A stretch of DNA of 6,978 bases, from contig JAUVCJ010000122.1 of assembly GCA_030595765.1 (NCBI GenBank), forward strand, positions 1 through 6,978. The letters are read 5' to 3'. This DNA is from Thermoplasmatota archaeon (lineage in GTDB: Archaea; Thermoplasmatota; Thermoplasmata; GCA-020350865; JAUVCJ01). Shown one piece after another: positions 4,388-6,978 of this stretch. How positions within the stretch are numbered: position 1 is the stretch's first letter; every line of letters begins with the position of its first letter. The translations under genes and the position numbers were made by a program. A model generated the notes under the pieces. The model did no database searches. It saw only the letters and a program-made list of their open reading frames with translations, and was not told where the DNA came from.

Positions 4388-6199
4388 TCACTCAGGAGGC
4401 TTGGTCTTTTCAATGTGTTTAGAATCCAGCTCCCATTTGTAGTCAGGAAGTTCATCCGCTCTTAGCCTTATTATCTCTCCTGCCTGGAACTTCCTAGCAT
4501 TTGCCCAATTCGTGAACTTCTTATTAACTAGGTACCAACCAGACCCACCTTCATTCGTCTGGCTTGTCCTTTCTCCGGGGTGAGTTAATTCCAGGCTTCG
4601 ATACTCGGTGTAGTTTCCCTTGTAGGTGGTGAGCATTCCTCCACGAAGGTCGAAGATGCGATTTGCAACAGCATCAAGGAAGTATCTGTCGTGCGATGCC
4701 ATTATGACTGTGCCCTTGTAGGATGACATGGCAGATTCCACAGCCTGTCTTGATGGTATGTCCAGATGATTCGTGGGTTCGTCCAGGAACAGCAGGTTGC
4801 ATGGAGACACTACAAGTTTGAGGATGGCAAGACGGGCTCTCTCTCCACCTGAAAGAATGTCCACCTTGTTGTTCACCATTGAGCCTCTGAATCCGAACCG
4901 CCCAAGTAGGGATTTTGCATCGCTTTCATGGAGATTGTCCACAACCTCCTGCATCTCCTCAATGAGGCTGCTTCCGGGGTTCAGTGACAGATGACCCTGA
5001 TCAAAGTACCCGATCTTCAGGACGCGGCTCATGAATATCTCTCCCTCGTCCAAATTTTCAGCCCCATGAAGGATCTTGAGCAATGTGGTCTTGCCACATC
5101 CGTTCGGGCCTATCAGACCTATCTTATCTCCTGCCTCCACTTCAAACTCCACGTCATCCATTAGAACCTGGGAGGCAAATGCCTTCTTGAGACCCTTGGC
5201 TTGAGCAACAATTCTTCCACCAAATTCCGTCTGCCCAAACTTGAAGTTCACTACTCGCTTGTCCAGCAAGGGGTCTGTTGGAGCCTTGATACGTCTCATC
5301 CTTAGAAGCTTGGAGCGGATCTGGGCATCGAACCTGTTTCTTGCCTTCATCTTGGCAATCATCTTGGTGGTCTTTTTTCTCTCACTGCTATATCTTTCTC
5401 TGGCCTTTCTGTTCAGCTCATCCATGGCTTCCTTTTGTTCAACGTAATCGGTAAAATCGCCTTCGTAGACCCGTAGTCGAGAATCCACGATCTCGAAGAT
5501 GCGATCCACAGTATCGTCAAGCAGATACCGGTCGTGGGAGGTCAGTATAACTGTGCCATTGAATTCATGAATGAACTCCTCAAGTTTTTCTATAGAGGCA
5601 ATGTCCAGGTGATTTGTGGGTTCGTCAAGAAGCAGAACATCCAATCCCTCTGCAAGTGCCATCAGCTTGCCCAGAGATACTTTTCTTCTTTCCCCTCCAC
5701 TTAGGTCAGCAATGTGCTTTTGCATGTTAAGCTCTCCAAAGGAGAGGTCTTTTAGAGCCTCAATAGCTCTAGTCCTGTAGGCATTGGAATCGAATCTGGC
5801 AACCTCTTCCTGCAGCTCGTTGTATTGGGCAAGCACATCCTTGTAGCTTTCATCCTCGTAGAGTTTCGGATCTGCCAGTAATTCGTTTAGCGCTTCTAGA
5901 TCATCATGTACTTTCTCAAGATAATCTGAAGTTCCTAGTTCGTCCCATATGGTTCTCTGAGAATCCCGGGTCTGGTGCTGTGAGAGCACTCCGATCCTTA
6001 AGCCTGGTTTAATGGCTAAATCTCCCATGTCTATGCCTTCTTGACCTAGAATGATATTGAAGAGTGTGGATTTTCCAGTGCCGTTCCTGCCAACCAGACC
6101 TATTCTGTCTCCTTCATTGATCTCAAAGATCGCATTGGAAAGGAGGTGTAATCCTCCGAAGGATTTGGAGATCTCGCGGGCCGATATTATGGGGGCCAT
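4388..6199 (-). CDS. ABC-F family ATPase (ribosome-associated, duplicated ABC domains)
   Basis: ABC-F proteins are soluble twin ATPases that bind the ribosomal E site and act on stalled or initiating ribosomes or protect them from antibiotics; they are not transporters. The 603 residues contain ABC1 with Walker A GRNGTGKS (37-44), signature LSGGE (166-170), Walker B LLLDEPTNHLD (189-199) and switch SHDR (221-224). ABC2 has Walker A GPNGCGKT (364-371), LSGGE (449-453), FLDEPTNHLD (471-480) and SHDR (502-505). Between them lies the strongly basic interdomain linker (about 250-320; KARERYSSERKKTTKM), the part that contacts P-site tRNA in the family. No membrane segments are present. After about 535 comes an extra tail of about 70 residues containing GWYLVNKKFTNWANARKF, which I do not recognise. 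The ATG at 6199 matches the usual N-terminus. No Shine-Dalgarno precedes it. The stop is TGA. Subfamily and any resistance role cannot be decided. Confidence 0.93.
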   Translation of the reverse strand: MAPIISAREISKSFGGLHLLSNAIFEINEGDRIGLVGRNGTGKSTLFNIILGQEGIDMGDLAIKPGLRIGVLSQHQTRDSQRTIWDELGTSDYLEKVHDDLEALNELLADPKLYEDESYKDVLAQYNELQEEVARFDSNAYRTRAIEALKDLSFGELNMQKHIADLSGGERRKVSLGKLMALAEGLDVLLLDEPTNHLDIASIEKLEEFIHEFNGTVILTSHDRYLLDDTVDRIFEIVDSRLRVYEGDFTDYVEQKEAMDELNRKARERYSSERKKTTKMIAKMKARNRFDAQIRSKLLRMRRIKAPTDPLLDKRVVNFKFGQTEFGGRIVAQAKGLKKAFASQVLMDDVEFEVEAGDKIGLIGPNGCGKTTLLKILHGAENLDEGEIFMSRVLKIGYFDQGHLSLNPGSSLIEEMQEVVDNLHESDAKSLLGRFGFRGSMVNNKVDILSGGERARLAILKLVVSPCNLLFLDEPTNHLDIPSRQAVESAMSSYKGTVIMASHDRYFLDAVANRIFDLRGGMLTTYKGNYTEYRSLELTHPGERTSQTNEGGSGWYLVNKKFTNWANARKFQAGEIIRLRADELPDYKWELDSKHIEKTKPPE

Positions 6200-6239
6200 A
6201 GATTCGCGGGATACAATGCCAAAGTGTTAATGGTTTGGA

Positions 6240-6267
6240 TTGTGCAAGATTTTGCATGCTTGTGCAA
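6240..6267. promoter_or_regulatory. Paired TTGTGCAA sites upstream of the ABC-F gene
   Basis: TTGTGCAA occurs at 6240-6247 and again at 6260-6267, exactly 20 bases apart, about two helical turns. The palindrome GCATGC (6254-6259) lies between them. This geometry suits a dimeric or paired DNA-binding regulator, or RNA structure in the ABC-F leader. Both ideas are inference. The pair lies 41-68 bases before the ABC-F ATG. Confidence 0.4.
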
Positions 6268-6271
6268 TCAT

Positions 6272-6284
6272 GTCAAAATATGCG
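6272..6284 (-). promoter_or_regulatory. Possible TATA box of the ABC-F gene
   Basis: The minus strand reads GCGCATATTTTGA here. With archaeal spacing, transcription would start near 6253, inside the TTGTGCAA pair, leaving a leader of about 54 bases without a clear Shine-Dalgarno. An alternative is the shared AT-rich TATGTATATATCC stretch near 6314-6326. Weak evidence. Confidence 0.3.
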
Positions 6285-6344
6285 CTTATTCCTCCTTCTT
6301 TAACTAATCAGCTTATGTATATATCCATAGATAAATAAGACAAC

Positions 6345-6355
6345 CTTTTTTAAAG
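6345..6355 (+). promoter_or_regulatory. TATA-like box of the acidic-protein gene
   Basis: CTTTTTTAAAG lies about 25 bases before the hairpin at 6374-6404, so a transcript started from it would begin at or next to the hairpin. A second candidate, TATATATCC, lies at 6318-6326. Inferred from pattern only. Confidence 0.4.
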
Positions 6356-6373
6356 GGTAAGCGTTATAATCCA

Positions 6374-6404
6374 TAAGCCTCCAGCAGCTTGTTGGGCAGG
6401 CTTA
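6374..6404 (+). promoter_or_regulatory. Stable hairpin in the leader of the acidic-protein gene
   Basis: TAAGCCT (6374-6380) pairs perfectly with AGGCTTA (6398-6404). Inside, CCAGCA (6381-6386) pairs with TGTTGG (6390-6395) with one G-U pair, a 3-base loop and a 2-base bulge. That is 13 pairs in 31 bases. It ends 12 bases before the G-rich ribosome binding site, so it may act on translation or protect the 5' end. It has no T run, so it is not a simple terminator. Confidence 0.6.
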
Positions 6405-6428
6405 CTAGATTCCACAGGGGGGAATCAA

Positions 6429-6978
6429 TTGAAGAAGAAATCATCCTCCAAATCAAAGCACCAGAAAAAAGTTGAACCCACAGACGACATTGATGAGGTC
6501 TTGGAACCTGCTAAAGGGCAGGAGACCATAGAGGAACAAACCCCTGCTGAGGGTGATTTTGAGGAATATGAAGAAGTAGGCCAGGATGGCGAATTCCAGG
6601 AAGTTGAACAAGAGCAGGTCCAGGAAGTTGAACAAGACCAGGATCTGGAAGAGGATACTCAAATTAACGAAGAGGATGAGGGTCACGAAGAAGTCATCGA
6701 GGCCGATTCTGATGCCATATCCGAAGAGTTTGAAGAGGTTGATGCTGTAGAGGGGGAAGAGCCTGTTGGGGATGTGGAACCAACTGATGGCATTGATGAA
6801 TCCGAGGAAACTATCGAACCTGAAGCTAATTTAGAGTCTGAAGAGGGTGTAGAATCCGAGGGTGTTACTGAGGCTGAGACTGATAATGCTAATGAGGCTG
6901 AGACCGAGGCCGATCAAGAACTTGAGGGTGATGAGCGTGATGAGCGTGATGCTGAGGCCACTTCTGATACTGGTGATT
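6429..6978 (+). CDS. Extremely acidic protein, N-terminal part (3' truncated)
   Basis: The frame is open from TTG at 6429 to the end of the window: 183 codons with no stop. The first 14 residues are basic (KKKSSSKSKHQKK). All the rest is dominated by Glu and Asp with Gln, Val, Ala and Thr, has almost no aromatic residues and no cysteine, and shows short internal repeats (QEVEQ twice, EAET twice, DERDERD). This part is predicted to be disordered. Such an acidic region often precedes a folded domain, which would lie outside the window, so the protein cannot be named. TTG is chosen because no ATG or GTG lies in frame nearby and GGGGGG (6417-6422) sits six bases upstream as a wobble-tolerant Shine-Dalgarno. 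The gene diverges from the ABC-F gene. The coding call rests on the long open frame, consistent codon use and the ribosome binding site. Confidence 0.75.
   Translation, partial: MKKKSSSKSKHQKKVEPTDDIDEVLEPAKGQETIEEQTPAEGDFEEYEEVGQDGEFQEVEQEQVQEVEQDQDLEEDTQINEEDEGHEEVIEADSDAISEEFEEVDAVEGEEPVGDVEPTDGIDESEETIEPEANLESEEGVESEGVTEAETDNANEAETEADQELEGDERDERDAEATSDTGD

Overview
The window looks archaeal, most likely from Thermoplasmatota or a related euryarchaeal lineage. The strongest pointer is the coiled-coil gene at 2758-4203, whose C-terminal two thirds resemble the uncharacterised archaeal coiled-coil family COG1340. AT-rich TATA-like boxes upstream of several genes agree with this, and I see no convincing bacterial -35/-10 pairs. 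This is a judgement from pattern, not from a search, and the queA-tgt pair on the left edge is clearly of bacterial type.

Layout from left to right: (1) the 3' part of queA (+, 5' end outside the window), which ends in an unusual tail of four tandem 13-residue repeats; (2) tgt (+), which begins with TTG directly after the queA TAG and in the same reading frame; (3) a 366-base gap without a recognisable gene; (4) a small cysteine-rich protein gene (-), with a strong Shine-Dalgarno sequence and a TAG stop; (5) a 434-base divergent promoter region; (6) a gene (+) for a long coiled-coil protein with a lysine-rich, histone-H1-like N-terminal tail; (7) a 184-base convergent gap filled by two different short tandem repeats; (8) an ABC-F ATPase gene (-); (9) a 229-base divergent promoter region with a paired-site motif and a hairpin; (10) the 5' part of a gene for an extremely acidic protein (+), starting at TTG and running off the right edge.

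Functionally, queA and tgt form one unit. TGT exchanges guanine 34 of GUN-anticodon tRNAs for preQ1, and QueA then adds the cyclopentenediol precursor from S-adenosylmethionine, giving epoxyqueuosine. Together with the ABC-F protein, which by family acts on the ribosome, this gives the window a translation flavour. The cysteine-rich, coiled-coil and acidic proteins have no assigned function.

The most interesting point is the queA/tgt junction. The two enzymes are separated by exactly one TAG codon, with no frame change and no intervening base, and the queA side ends in a repeat-rich, linker-like tail. In an archaeon that decodes TAG as pyrrolysine this would be read as one QueA-linker-TGT polypeptide. 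If TAG is a plain stop, it is a zero-spacing coupled gene pair with a TTG start. The small cysteine-rich gene also ends in TAG and meets TAA only two codons later.
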